Shown here: positions 1 through 8,169 of the stretch, in pieces
Position numbering within the stretch: the stretch's first letter is position 1
Layout of the letters: each line of letters begins with the position of its first letter
Assembly (NCBI GenBank): GCA_945903615.1
Contig: CAMDOL010000031.1
Span: forward strand, 1 to 13,951
Length of the DNA: 13,951 nt
Reading direction: 5' to 3'
DNA from: Rickettsia typhi
GTDB lineage: Bacteria; Pseudomonadota; Alphaproteobacteria; Rickettsiales; UBA1997
Program-made: the position numbers and the translations under genes
Notes under the pieces: model-generated
What the model saw: the letters and a program-made list of their open reading frames with translations, nothing else
Told to the model about the DNA's origin: nothing
The model's database searches: none

Positions 1-292
1 AGCTTTGTGTTAAAGCTGCATCCTGTCGGTTTCAAATTTTATATTCCAAAATTTAATCTCTTCTTTGGAGGTGGTGGAGGCGGCGGAAGAGGAAGGCTTT
101 TTGTATCTGTTAGACATTTTAGGGCGCACATTTAATCACTACTTAAAATTTTTAATGAAAGAAAACTAGGTAGTGTATTCTAGCTCTCTAACTTTTATTT
201 CTCAATTTAAAAAACAGTCATTCAACCAATTACCGTACAATTGCCGAATTTAGGCATAATCACTCCTTAATTTAAAGTTAAAATAACGATAA
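1..292. other. Gene-poor left edge with two short uncharacterised open frames
   Basis: I see no recognisable gene here. Frame +1 is open from the window edge to a TAA at 133-135 and would encode the last 44 residues of something ending in a run of seven glycines followed by Arg/Gly (FGGGGGGGRGR) and a basic tail. It could be the C-terminus of an upstream gene, but I recognise no family. On the opposite strand, 117-10 encodes a 35-residue Ser/Thr/Lys-rich peptide starting MSNRYKKPSSS and ending in TAA, with no ribosome binding site. The two overlap almost completely, so at most one is real. From 136 to 292 the sequence is AT-rich with stops in all frames and nothing identifiable. Confidence 0.3.
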
Positions 293-648
293 ATTAGGAG
301 GTATAGATTGTCTAGAAAATTGGGCGCCTGTCAGGGCGTAAAAGGCACGGAATACTCTGTTGCTGGCTGGAAAAGAGATAAAATTTTCCCCGATTTTTTA
401 GTTAGAATGGAAAATGAAAATGGGTTTGTAAATTTCAATTTGTGGAAACAAAGGGTGATCACTTAGAGGGAAACAAAGATACCAAATATAAACAGCAAGT
501 TTTTGATTATTTAAATAGTTTAGCAAAAAAAGAATTTGGCATTGTTGGAGAATTTAATTTAATGGAAAATCAAGATGAATTAAATTTTCAAATTATTTTG
601 CAGGATAGATGGGAATCAGATATTAAGGGGATAATTTGGGAGTTTTGA
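293..648 (+). pseudogene. Remnant of type III-like restriction/DEAD-helicase protein, C-terminal PD-(D/E)XK nuclease end, frameshifted
   Basis: Two overlapping frames together make one recognisable domain end. The first (open from 293, stop TAG at 464-466) encodes a stretch with AGWKRDKIFPDFLVRM. The second (from about 430, GTG at 442, stop TGA at 646-648) begins VETKGDHLEGNKDTKYKQQ. In restriction-type DEAD/DEAH helicases the C-terminal nuclease has this order: a GWK..KIYPDF strand carrying the catalytic Asp, then an ETKGDHL strand carrying the E-x-K, then D-T-x-YK. Here the Asp (PDF) and ETK are both present but lie in different frames, so the gene is broken by a small indel between about 425 and 442. 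Only about 115 residues survive of a family usually many hundreds long, and the helicase part is absent. An AGGAGG at 296-301 lies 6 nt before a TTG at 308, but I read it as former coding sequence. A sequencing error could explain the frameshift but not the missing N-terminal part. Confidence 0.72.
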
Positions 649-689
649 GAAAGATTTGTGAATCAAATCCTTTAGAAGTGGATAAGTAA

Positions 690-713
690 AGAGACGCGAT
701 ATTTCGCGTCTCT
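690..713 (-). terminator. Strong hairpin, probable terminator of the csp gene
   Basis: The arms 690-699 (AGAGACGCGA) and 704-713 (TCGCGTCTCT) pair perfectly over 10 bp around a TATT loop. Read on the minus strand it lies 7 nt after the csp stop codon and is followed by TTTACTTAT, a short U-rich tail, so it fits an intrinsic terminator for csp. On the plus strand it also closes off the restriction remnant, but the following bases (ACCTTGATT) are not a U tract. It is much more GC-rich than its surroundings, so a small dispersed palindrome is an alternative. Confidence 0.7.
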
Positions 714-720
714 ACCTTGA

Positions 721-927
721 TTAGTTGGCTAATTTGATATTGCCAGCGGCTTTTCTGCCTTTGTTGTCCTCAGCGTCATAGCTGATTCTTTGTCCCTCAT
801 CTAGTCCTTTAAGACCAGCTTCTTGGACAGCTGAAATATGAATAAAAATATCAGCACCACCGTCATCTGGTTTAACAAAACCATATCCTTTAGTACCATT
901 AAACCACTTAACTGTTCCAGTTGCCAT
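721..927 (-). CDS. Cold-shock protein (CspA family, single CSD)
   Basis: This encodes a 68-residue single cold-shock domain, an OB-fold protein that binds single-stranded RNA and DNA and acts as an RNA chaperone in the cytoplasm. The start [18 protein letters not shown] is the family signature. RNP1 (KGYGFV, about residues 14-19) and RNP2 (IFIHIS, about 27-32) are intact, and the length matches CspA-type proteins. The frame is open further upstream to 1035, but the extra 36 residues are a hydrophobic, Phe-rich translation of the T-rich leader and no CspA has them, so the ATG at 925-927 is the start. There is no Shine-Dalgarno sequence; the leader just before the ATG is nearly all U and A on the mRNA. 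The gene lies downstream of recF in the same direction but has its own candidate promoter. The family is certain; which paralogue it is cannot be told. Confidence 0.94.
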   Translation of the reverse strand: MATGTVKWFNGTKGYGFVKPDDGGADIFIHISAVQEAGLKGLDEGQRISYDAEDNKGRKAAGNIKLAN

Positions 928-1046
928 AAATAAATAAAAATAAAAATAAAAAAATAATAAAAAACACTTTTTTAATCTTTCAATTAAAAAGGTTAGCTCT
1001 ACAAAACTCTTCTTGCGAAATAGCCAGCAAAACAAACCAGATGGTC
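928..1046 (-). promoter_or_regulatory. Long U-rich 5' leader of csp with an AU hairpin
   Basis: If transcription starts just inside 1047, the csp leader is about 115 nt. On the plus strand CTTTTTTAAT (964-973) and ATTAAAAAGG (980-989) can pair over about 10 positions around a 6-nt loop. Reading the minus strand, this AU stem is followed by about 40 nt of nearly pure U/A running into the ATG, which resembles a weak attenuator. Long structured leaders that change with temperature are known for E. coli cspA mRNA; the same role here is inference. Confidence 0.35.
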
Positions 1047-1075
1047 AGTAAGCCACAAGAAATCTAGCTTGTCAA
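1047..1075 (-). promoter_or_regulatory. Candidate sigma70-type promoter for csp
   Basis: On the minus strand a perfect TTGACA (1075-1070) is followed after 17 nt by CTTACT (1052-1047), which matches the -10 consensus at only three positions. It lies between the recF stop (1082) and csp, so it would let csp be transcribed independently of dnaN-recF. The strong -35 makes it plausible; the weak -10 limits confidence. Confidence 0.4.
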
Positions 1076-1081
1076 TCAAAA

Positions 1082-2194
1082 TTAATTTAATTCTAAAAAG
1101 GCAACATTCTTCTGATCAAAATGACACAGATCACTAAAAAAATCACGATTAGTGGCAGTCAAAAAGCTTTGGCATTCCAGCCCTACGATCTCTTTCATCA
1201 AGTCGCTGCGTCTTTGGTTGTCAAGGTGGGAGACGATTTCATCCAAAAGTAAAATTGCCATTGGCAAACCCAATAGAGAAAATAATCGAATTCGTGAAAA
1301 AGTTAGGGCAATTAAAATTGATTTTTGTTCACCAGTTGAGCAAAATTTTGCTTCGATTTTTTTATCTAATAAAATTGCTGTAATGTCGCTTCGATGCACG
1401 CCAAAACTGGTGCGGCTGGTTTTGGCATCTAATTTGCGATTGGCTTTTAATTTTTCAACAAACATTTCTTCAACTTCAATTGCTTTGTGATTTGCTGCTA
1501 AATTTTCAGTTTCGCCAATAATTTGAATTTGAGCTTTAGTAAAATTATCGCTGCCTTGCAAAATAGTTTGATTCAAATAATTCACCGCTTCATTTCTAGC
1601 GCTAGCAATTGCGGTGCCAAGTTCAGCTATTTTACGCTCAACAATATCTAGCCAATTTTCACCATTAGAAAAACGATTTAACAGACTAATTCTCTCGCGT
1701 ATAGAATGGTTGTAAGCGTTGATTCTGCTGTTATGAGAAGGGTCGATATCGGCAACAATTTTATCCAAAAATTTTCTTCGCAGAGTTTTTGAAGAACAAA
1801 ACAAATTATCCATTTGTGGAGTGAGCCAAATGATGGCGGGAAAATTTTTGTAACGAGAAGAGCTGATTAAAATTTTATTATTAACTTGAAAAATTCTTTT
1901 ATTTTCAGAAACCAAATAAGAAGTGCCAATATTTTCAATATGTGGATGATTATTGATTTGACTATAGATGGTAAAATTTTGGAGGGGATTTTCTTGATAA
2001 ATCATTTCATCTAGGTCGGCGCCTTTTAAGCCCTGACCTTTGTTTAGAAGGCTGATTGCTTCTAAAATATTGGTTTTACCTACACCGTTTTTGCCAAAAA
2101 TTGCAGTAATTTTTGCTCCAAACTCAAAATTTTTAGATTGATAATTGCGAAAATTATTGAGTTTGAGCTGGGATAAAAATGTATGTTGAAGCAC
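1082..2194 (-). CDS. recF: DNA replication and repair protein RecF
   Basis: RecF is an SMC-like ATPase that, with RecO and RecR, loads RecA at single-strand gaps and stalled forks. The 370-residue protein has the usual family length. It opens with the LKLNNFRNY strand, then Walker A GKNGVGKT (residues 34-41), the GVHRSD motif (265-270, usually GPHRSD), the ABC signature CSTGEQKS (285-292), Walker B ILLLDE (314-319) and the D-loop SHLD (322-325). All ATPase elements are intact. The start is GTG at 2194-2192, one base after the dnaN stop TAG, so translation is probably coupled to dnaN; no in-frame ATG exists near the N-terminus. The pairing with dnaN is the classic replication-gene order, though dnaA and gyrB do not flank it here. 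Confidence 0.95.
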   Translation of the reverse strand: MLQHTFLSQLKLNNFRNYQSKNFEFGAKITAIFGKNGVGKTNILEAISLLNKGQGLKGADLDEMIYQENPLQNFTIYSQINNHPHIENIGTSYLVSENKRIFQVNNKILISSSRYKNFPAIIWLTPQMDNLFCSSKTLRRKFLDKIVADIDPSHNSRINAYNHSIRERISLLNRFSNGENWLDIVERKIAELGTAIASARNEAVNYLNQTILQGSDNFTKAQIQIIGETENLAANHKAIEVEEMFVEKLKANRKLDAKTSRTSFGVHRSDITAILLDKKIEAKFCSTGEQKSILIALTFSRIRLFSLLGLPMAILLLDEIVSHLDNQRRSDLMKEIVGLECQSFLTATNRDFFSDLCHFDQKNVAFLELN

Positions 2195-2195
2195 T

Positions 2196-3308
2196 CTAAA
2201 CTCGGATTGGCATAATCACATACAAACCATCATTATCATCGGTTTTGATTAGTGCTGGTGAGGTTCCGTCTTTGAAAAGAATATTGATTCTTTCTTTATC
2301 AATCTGACCAATAATTTCTAAGAAGTAGCGAGAATTAAAGCCGGTCTCAATGATATCCCCTTGAAAATCTACCTCAATTTCTTCGCTAGCGTTTCCATTG
2401 TCATTGCTTTTGATTTGAAAGCTAATTTTGCCGCTTTCTAAAACCAATTTGATTGATTTGTTTTTATCGGTAGCAATTGTAGAAACGCGATCTACCGCAT
2501 CAAAAATTAATTTTCTATCAACCTTCACTAGCTTATCATTATTTTTTGGAATAACCCGATCATATTCAGGAAATTCGCCATCAATTAATTTTGAAATTAC
2601 AATTGAGTTGCCAGAGCTGACGCGAATTTTTGCTTTAGAAAATGCAACGGTTGCTTCTTCATTTCCTTCAACAATTTTTCTAATTTCGTTGATGGTTTTT
2701 TTAGGAATAATTACCCCAGCAACTGCTGAAGTGAGGCTAGAAGCGGTTGAAGAAGCGAGCGCTAAACGATGACCGTCAGTGGCAATTCCTCTAAGTTCAA
2801 TATTATTGCCAACGGCGATGCTGTGTAAGAATAATCCATTCAAATAATATCGGGTTTCGTCAGATGGAATGGCAAATCTGGTCTTATCAATAATTTTGAT
2901 TAATTCACTACTTTTGATATTGAAATTCACCAACATTTCGCCTTCAGACAAGACTGGAAACTCAGACGGATCAAGGCAAGGGAGTGAAAATTTTGATTTG
3001 CCGTAGCTAATTTTAATATTGGTATTATCTTCATCAGATTCAACATTAATATCGGCAATATCAGGAATTTTTCTGATGATATCATAAAATAATTGCGCCG
3101 GAACCGTGGTAACTCCTTCCTTGCTGATCAAGGCTTCGCCGCTGGATATAATTACGATATCCATATCGGTTGCGGTTAAATTTAGGCGACCATTTTTCGC
3201 TTCAATTTTAACATTGAGTAAAACAGGAATTGTGTTGCGTTTTTCGACGGCGCCATTGACATTGGAAAGTGCTTTGGCGATTGCTGATTTGCTGATTTGA
3301 AATTGCAT
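2196..3308 (-). CDS. dnaN: DNA polymerase III subunit beta (sliding clamp)
   Basis: DnaN forms a ring-shaped homodimer that tethers DNA polymerase III and other partners to DNA. The 370-residue product has typical clamp length for three repeated clamp domains. Recognisable segments are the N-terminal ISKSAIAKALSNVNGAVEKR followed by NTIPVL, the TATDMDI strand, LDPSEFP, the RYYLNGL and ATDGHRLA segment of domain 2, ISKLIDGEFPEY, and the C-terminal YVIMPIRV, which matches the usual Y-x-(I/V)-MP-(M/I)-R ending that forms part of the partner-binding pocket. ATG at 3308-3306 is the only reasonable start. No Shine-Dalgarno sequence precedes it. It heads a minus-strand unit with recF, whose GTG start follows the dnaN stop by one base. 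Confidence 0.96.
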   Translation of the reverse strand: MQFQISKSAIAKALSNVNGAVEKRNTIPVLLNVKIEAKNGRLNLTATDMDIVIISSGEALISKEGVTTVPAQLFYDIIRKIPDIADINVESDEDNTNIKISYGKSKFSLPCLDPSEFPVLSEGEMLVNFNIKSSELIKIIDKTRFAIPSDETRYYLNGLFLHSIAVGNNIELRGIATDGHRLALASSTASSLTSAVAGVIIPKKTINEIRKIVEGNEEATVAFSKAKIRVSSGNSIVISKLIDGEFPEYDRVIPKNNDKLVKVDRKLIFDAVDRVSTIATDKNKSIKLVLESGKISFQIKSNDNGNASEEIEVDFQGDIIETGFNSRYFLEIIGQIDKERINILFKDGTSPALIKTDDNDGLYVIMPIRV

Positions 3309-3336
3309 AGAATTTGGGTTTAAGGTTGAGCTGGCA

Positions 3337-3365
3337 AGTAAATCGCAAATTTTTAATTAAATCAA
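3337..3365 (-). promoter_or_regulatory. Candidate promoter for dnaN-recF
   Basis: On the minus strand TTGATT (3365-3360), a 17-nt spacer and TTTACT (3342-3337) form a reasonable sigma70-type pair. The start site would lie near 3330, giving a leader of roughly 20 nt to the dnaN ATG. In a sequence this AT-rich such pairs arise easily, so this is a candidate only. Confidence 0.33.
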
Positions 3366-3407
3366 TAGATTTTAGCTTGCTTCTTGTCTATGATCTTTCT
3401 TCGAAAA

Positions 3408-3434
3408 AATAGTTTCTTTTCCCCAAAAACTATT
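3408..3434. repeat. Inverted repeat in the dnaN/lptD divergent spacer
   Basis: AATAGTTT (3408-3415) and AAACTATT (3427-3434) are perfect 8-bp arms around an 11-nt centre that contains CTTTTCCCC. It lies about midway in the 242-bp spacer between dnaN and lptD. It could be an operator or a chance AT-rich hairpin; there is no adjacent T-tract suggesting termination in the lptD direction. I see no further gene or RNA in 3309-3550. Confidence 0.35.
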
Positions 3435-3550
3435 GTAATTTGCGGCGGTTAAAAACTAATCTAAAACAATTAGGAATTACGCAAAATCGCTATTAACGGT
3501 GTCCAAGACCAAAAATGCTTCCCTTTTAAATACTTTTACATTTTTTGGCA

Positions 3551-5740
3551 ATGAGAAAATCGCAGTGGTTTTTCCAAAGCCACACATTTGTTATATTGGT
3601 TATTTTTTGTTTCCCTAGCCTAGCTGCTGACAACAAGTCATCCAAACCAAATCTTCCTGCCGTTCTTAAAGCTGATCAAATTGACGCAGATAGAACAAGT
3701 AGTGTCTTAAATGCTATTGGTAATGTGGAGTTGACCAAGAATGGAAACACACTTTTTGCTGATCAGCTTATCTATGATAAAGGTGCTGGTAATGTTCGGG
3801 CTTTAGGTAATATCAAAATTAAAAATTATGATATTGGTAATTTGCTAGCTAAAAAAGCTGATATGAAAAGTGATTTTAAGTCAGGAAGTTTTAGTGAGGC
3901 AACTATAATTTTTAATGACGGCTCTTATATCAAATCCCCAAAAATTACTAGGAATAGCGAGGTAGAGACAGTCTTTGCTATGCCAATTTTTTCTCTTTGT
4001 CCTAATGACGATATTAAGGGTGCTAATCTTTTAGCTGGCACCAAAACTGACGCGATTTCTATTGCTTCCAATCAAACGATTATTAACAAAACTACCAATA
4101 CGATCAAAACCCGAGGAGGGGTAATTAGATTATATGATTTTCCGGTTTTTTATACCCCTTACCTAAGCACTGCAATACCATCCTCAACAAGAAAAAGTGG
4201 ATTCTTACCCCCATCTTATGTGAACAGCACTAAGCTTGGGTCTGGTTTTAGAATTCCTTATTATTTTAATATCGCTCCCAATAAAGATTTAGACTCGACC
4301 CTGCAATATAACCCATCAGGAGGGCATTTGTTGCTGGATAATAGATATCGCCATTTACTAAAAACTGGTCTTTATAATATTAATTTGGAGTTAGCAAATA
4401 ATGAACCCAAGGCTAATAATTTGGCTGTGGTTGCTGGCAGTAACGATGAAAGCACCCAGAAAGTCAGGTGGTATGGAACTTCCAAGGGGGATATTATTTT
4501 GCCTAAAAATTTGGGCATAGATTTTAATATCAATAATGTTGGCGATAAAAATTACTTGCGAGATTATCACAATCAATTTTTGGGAAGCACAACTTCGGAA
4601 GCAAATTTAGATTATATTAAAGATCGCGATTATGCCTCAATAAAAACTGTAAAAATTCAAGAGCTGGAAGTTGGGATTGATGGCAAAGAAACCCCGTTTG
4701 CCTTGCCAATTATCAACTATTCTACATCTAGCAAACCACAAGGCGGAATTTTAAATCAAACCTATTTGGGACTTTTTAATTCGACCGTAATCACCAGAGC
4801 TAATGGCTTACAATATCGTCGTGCATCTTTTAAACCTGAGGTTGTTGTGCCTTATAATTTGATGGGAAATTTATTTGCGCTTTCTGCCAATGTTCAAGGG
4901 GATTTTTATAATTTAGAAAATAATTTTACAATTACGCAGCGTGATAATAATTTTAATAGTGCCACCACCAATTACCGCCCTGAGGCGAGTTTAAAATGGT
5001 CGCTACCTATGGTTAGTAAATATAAAACCAACACTATCATTCTTGAGCCTTTAGCTAATATTGTGATCAGCTCTTATAAAAATAATTTTAACAAAATTCC
5101 TAACGAAGATAGCGGTAATACTGAATTAACCCAAAATAATTTATTTTTAAGTGATCGCTTTACAGGCTTTGATCGTAATGAAAATGGAAAAAGACTAACC
5201 TACGGATTTAGATCTTACTTCTTTAATGAAAAAGTCGGTCAGTTTAATTTGGGTTTGGGACAAAGTTGGAGAGGACAAACCAAGTCGCAAGATATTGTAA
5301 TTCGTGGTTTTAACGATAACAACAAGTCAAATATTGTTGGTGCATTAGGATATAAAGCGCCAAATATTTTTAGTGTTCTTTATAATTTCCAGCTCAATGA
5401 ATCCAATTATCGAAATGACACTAATGAGGTGAATACCGCTTTAAATTTTGGCAGATTTAATATTAGCAGTAATTATATTTTAATTAGAAGAACATTGAAT
5501 AATTTGAATGCAAAAAAGCAGCTTGATGTTGGCGTTGGATTTCAAATTACTGACAAATTATTGGCTAGTATCACCGATACTCATGATCTAGTTACCAACA
5601 GAGCCATTGTTAGAAAATACGGTTTGGGTTATAATGGTTGCTGCGTTACTTATAGTATATTTTTAAGCGAAAACAATCCAACTGCTTTGGCCAAACCGCA
5701 AAAATCTTATAATGTTATTTTTACAATTAAAAATTTGTAA
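3551..5740 (+). CDS. lptD: LPS-assembly protein LptD (OstA/Imp)
   Basis: LptD is the outer-membrane beta-barrel that, with lipoprotein LptE, inserts lipopolysaccharide into the outer leaflet. The 729-residue protein starts with a signal peptide: basic MRKSQ, a hydrophobic core to about residue 20, and cleavage near FPSLA (about residue 25). An OstA/beta-jellyroll domain follows (about 35-150: [14 protein letters not shown]-like repeats), then the conserved [10 protein letters not shown] (198-206), KSGFLPPSY and [16 protein letters not shown], and a long barrel ending in NGCC (Cys697, Cys698). The only other mature cysteine is Cys150 (SLCPND), so the second N-terminal cysteine used in E. coli is absent. 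I chose ATG 3551; a TTG at 3545 would add only two residues. No Shine-Dalgarno sequence is visible. The 3' end overlaps that of convergent dxs. Its presence implies an LPS-bearing cell. Confidence 0.94.
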   Translation: MRKSQWFFQSHTFVILVIFCFPSLAADNKSSKPNLPAVLKADQIDADRTSSVLNAIGNVELTKNGNTLFADQLIYDKGAGNVRALGNIKIKNYDIGNLLAKKADMKSDFKSGSFSEATIIFNDGSYIKSPKITRNSEVETVFAMPIFSLCPNDDIKGANLLAGTKTDAISIASNQTIINKTTNTIKTRGGVIRLYDFPVFYTPYLSTAIPSSTRKSGFLPPSYVNSTKLGSGFRIPYYFNIAPNKDLDSTLQYNPSGGHLLLDNRYRHLLKTGLYNINLELANNEPKANNLAVVAGSNDESTQKVRWYGTSKGDIILPKNLGIDFNINNVGDKNYLRDYHNQFLGSTTSEANLDYIKDRDYASIKTVKIQELEVGIDGKETPFALPIINYSTSSKPQGGILNQTYLGLFNSTVITRANGLQYRRASFKPEVVVPYNLMGNLFALSANVQGDFYNLENNFTITQRDNNFNSATTNYRPEASLKWSLPMVSKYKTNTIILEPLANIVISSYKNNFNKIPNEDSGNTELTQNNLFLSDRFTGFDRNENGKRLTYGFRSYFFNEKVGQFNLGLGQSWRGQTKSQDIVIRGFNDNNKSNIVGALGYKAPNIFSVLYNFQLNESNYRNDTNEVNTALNFGRFNISSNYILIRRTLNNLNAKKQLDVGVGFQITDKLLASITDTHDLVTNRAIVRKYGLGYNGCCVTYSIFLSENNPTALAKPQKSYNVIFTIKNL

Positions 5741-7616
5741 CCAGATTAACTATGTCTGCCACTCCAATTCCAGCTTGATCTTGCATTACATTAACATTAT
5801 TTTGTTCGATGAATTCATCCTTCATAAATAGCTGGCGGAATTTGAAATTGCTTTTTTCCAAATAACCATTCACTGATAATAACTGCATCACTGCACCACC
5901 AAATCCGCCCGAGGCGCCATCTTCTATGGTTATTAAAAATTGATGAGTTTGTGCCAAATCAAAAATTAATTCTTGATCGAGAGGTTTGGCAAATCTGGCA
6001 TCAGCAATAGTGATTTTGATGCTATGATTTTCTTCCAGAATTCTTGATGCTTTAAGTGCGTTTTCTAAAATTGTTCCATAACATAAAACTGCGACCACAC
6101 TACCCTTCTCAACAATTCTTCCTTTTCCAATTTCTAACGGTTCAATATTTTCTAAATCAATATTTAATATGCTTTCGCCTCGCGGATAGCGGATAGCGGA
6201 TGGACGGTCATTAATATTGGCGGCGGTTGCCAACATTCTGGCTAGCTCATCACCATTGCTTGGTGCCATCAAAACAAAATTGGGAAGATTGATTAAGTAA
6301 GAGATGTCGTAACATCCAGCGTGAGTTGGGCCGTCGGCACCAACAAATCCAGCACGATCAATGGCAAAGCGAACTGGTAATTGTTGCACCGCAACATCGT
6401 GAACAATTTGATCATAAGCCCTTTGCAGGAAGGTGGAATAAATTGCTGTAAAAGGTTTGATGCCTTCGCAAGCTAGGCCGGCGGCAAAAGTCACTGCGTG
6501 CTGTTCGGCAATGCCAACATCAAATAATCTAGCCACCTTTTCTTTGCCAGAAAATTCTTTAGCAAAAATATCTAAGCCAGTTCCAGAAGGCATTGCTGCG
6601 GTGATGGCAACAATTTTATCATCTTTTTTAGCAAGATGAGTTAAAACCTGACCAAATATCTGGCTGTAGGTTGGATGAGTGCTAGATTTTTTATCTTGTA
6701 CGCCAGTTTCTGGATCAAATCTTGTGACTGCATGAAGACAATCTTCGGATTTCATTACCTCATTATAACCATATCCCTTTTGGGTTACAGCGTGAATTAG
6801 AATTGGCGTAGTACTTTCATCGTCACGAATATTTTGTAAAATTGGCACTAAAATATCCAAATTATGACCATCAACTGGGCCAATATAATAAAAGCCCATC
6901 TCCTCAAAAATATTGCCACCCATCCACCATTCTTTAGCGGCCTTTTCTAATTTTTTCGGGTATCTAGAGATCCAATCGGGTAGTTTGTTTAGAACTTTTT
7001 TAGATAGTCTGCGAAATGTTAGATAAGATTTAGAAGCGGCTAATTTGGAAAGATAATTCGACATTGCCCCAACCGGAGGAGCGATTGACATATCATTGTC
7101 ATTTAAAATTACAATCAAACGATTATGCATTGCACCAGCGTTGTTTAAGGCTTCATATGCCATTCCTGCAGAAATAGCTCCATCACCAATTACGGCAATA
7201 ACATTGCGTTTTTCATTTTTTAAATCTCTAGCAACGGCAAATCCAAGTGCGGCAGAAACTGAAGTTGAGCTGTGCCCAGCACCAAAAACATCATACTCAC
7301 TTTCAGCTCTTTTGGTAAATCCGCTCAGACCACTAGGTTGACGAATAGTGGTAATGCGATCTTTTCTGCCAGTAAGAATTTTGTGAGGATAAGCTTGATG
7401 ACCAACATCCCAAATTAATTTATCGTCAGGAGTATTAAAAACATAATGCAGGGCAATGGTGAGCTCAACTACGCCCAAGCCAGCGCCCAAATGTCCACCA
7501 GTTTTAGAAACAGCGTTAATGGTCGCAATTCGCAACTCGTCAGCTAATTGTTTTAATTGTTCAGGGAAAAGCTTTTTTAGATCGGAGGGGATAAAAATTT
7601 GATCCAATAATTGCAT
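5727..7616 (-). CDS. dxs: 1-deoxy-D-xylulose-5-phosphate synthase
   Basis: Dxs condenses pyruvate and glyceraldehyde-3-phosphate, using thiamine diphosphate, in the first step of the MEP isoprenoid pathway. The 629-residue length is typical. Visible motifs are [15 protein letters not shown] (residues 39-53, with the catalytic-site His42), [16 protein letters not shown], the ThDP/Mg motif GDGAISAGM to NDNDMSI (GDG 144-146, NDN 172-174), GPVDGHN (247-252), the transketolase-like [10 protein letters not shown] with catalytic Glu371, and [15 protein letters not shown]. The start is ATG 7616-7614; no Shine-Dalgarno precedes it. It lies 70 nt after rpsI in the same direction, and that gap holds an inverted repeat. 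Rickettsia species lack this pathway while Anaplasmataceae keep it, so the gene helps place the organism. Confidence 0.97.
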   Translation of the reverse strand: MQLLDQIFIPSDLKKLFPEQLKQLADELRIATINAVSKTGGHLGAGLGVVELTIALHYVFNTPDDKLIWDVGHQAYPHKILTGRKDRITTIRQPSGLSGFTKRAESEYDVFGAGHSSTSVSAALGFAVARDLKNEKRNVIAVIGDGAISAGMAYEALNNAGAMHNRLIVILNDNDMSIAPPVGAMSNYLSKLAASKSYLTFRRLSKKVLNKLPDWISRYPKKLEKAAKEWWMGGNIFEEMGFYYIGPVDGHNLDILVPILQNIRDDESTTPILIHAVTQKGYGYNEVMKSEDCLHAVTRFDPETGVQDKKSSTHPTYSQIFGQVLTHLAKKDDKIVAITAAMPSGTGLDIFAKEFSGKEKVARLFDVGIAEQHAVTFAAGLACEGIKPFTAIYSTFLQRAYDQIVHDVAVQQLPVRFAIDRAGFVGADGPTHAGCYDISYLINLPNFVLMAPSNGDELARMLATAANINDRPSAIRYPRGESILNIDLENIEPLEIGKGRIVEKGSVVAVLCYGTILENALKASRILEENHSIKITIADARFAKPLDQELIFDLAQTHQFLITIEDGASGGFGGAVMQLLSVNGYLEKSNFKFRQLFMKDEFIEQNNVNVMQDQAGIGVADIVNLVTNF

Positions 7617-7621
7617 ATGAA

Positions 7622-7680
7622 AGTCGTTAGCCGTTAGTCAATATTCGTTAGTCAAAACGATTTCGTGTCAACTAACGACT
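7622..7680. repeat. Nested direct and inverted repeats in the rpsI-dxs spacer
   Basis: AGTCGTTAG (7622-7630) and CTAACGACT (7672-7680) are perfect 9-bp inverted arms. Between them CGTTAGTCAA occurs twice as a direct repeat (7632-7641 and 7646-7655). The repeats fill almost the whole 70-bp gap between the rpsI stop and the dxs start. On the minus strand a TTGACA (7671-7666) also lies inside, but I find no convincing -10 at normal spacing. A terminator/attenuator or a decayed small palindrome are both possible. Confidence 0.5.
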
Positions 7681-7686
7681 AAAATA

Positions 7687-8151
7687 TTAACGTTTTCTAT
7701 AAGTTTGATCTTTTCTGGCTTTTTTCAAACCATATTTTTTTCTTTCAACAACACGAGAGTCTCTAGTTAAGAAGCCGCCATCGCGTAAAGCTTTGTGGGA
7801 ATCTGGTTCAAAAGCAACCAAGGCTTTGCTGATACCCAAAAGTAATGCTCCTGCCTGACCACTCATTCCGCCACCAAGTAGCGTTGCTTTAATATCAAAT
7901 TTGTCTTGATTTTTTGTTGCGACCAAAGGCTGATTAACGATTACTGCTAAGATTTCTCTGCCAAAATAAGCTTGCAAACCTTTGCCGTTAATATCAAATT
8001 TGCCAGTTCCTTTTTTGATCCAAACTTTAGCGATAGAATTTTTTCTTTTGCCAGTTGCATAGGCTCTGCCTAATTGATCTACTATTCTTTCTCTAGTATT
8101 TTCTGGAAGACTCTGAGTGGCTTCGATGATTGCTTCTTTAATAGTTGCCAT
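7687..8151 (-). CDS. rpsI: 30S ribosomal protein S9 (uS9)
   Basis: S9 sits in the head of the 30S subunit, where its C-terminal tail reaches the P-site tRNA. The 154-residue protein has a roughly 25-residue N-terminal extension typical of alphaproteobacterial S9, followed by GRAYATGKRKNSIAKVWI, GGGMSGQAGAL and the basic tail ending in TYRKR, whose final Lys-Arg is the tRNA-contacting end. The core RDSRVVERKKYGLKKAR is intact. The start ATG is at 8151-8149, 18 nt after the rplM stop, in the conserved rplM-rpsI operon. No Shine-Dalgarno sequence is visible in the 18-nt gap, so coupling to rplM translation or another initiation mode is likely. Confidence 0.97.
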   Translation of the reverse strand: MATIKEAIIEATQSLPENTRERIVDQLGRAYATGKRKNSIAKVWIKKGTGKFDINGKGLQAYFGREILAVIVNQPLVATKNQDKFDIKATLLGGGMSGQAGALLLGISKALVAFEPDSHKALRDGGFLTRDSRVVERKKYGLKKARKDQTYRKR

Positions 8152-8169
8152 AAATGGTTGTGATTATAA

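Noticed and set aside
296..466. A separate small gene starting at TTG 308 behind a perfect AGGAGG
   Set aside because: Its peptide joins in sense with the following frame (PDFLV then ETKGDHL) as one nuclease domain, so a frameshifted remnant explains it better than a new gene.
928..1035. N-terminal 36-residue hydrophobic extension of the cold-shock protein
   Set aside because: It is the translation of a U/A-rich leader; the CspA family starts at MATGTVKWF and no member has such an extension.
1152..1490. 112-residue plus-strand frame opposite recF
   Set aside because: It is antisense to conserved RecF motifs (signature and Walker B), so the coding constraint is on the other strand.
3545..3550. 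TTG start for lptD two codons upstream of the ATG
   Set aside because: It adds only Met-Ala before a good signal peptide; ATG at 3551 is simpler, and neither has a Shine-Dalgarno.
6182..6203. Tandem GCGGATAG-like repeats in dxs
   Set aside because: They encode the conserved [10 protein letters not shown] segment and arise from ordinary codon choice.
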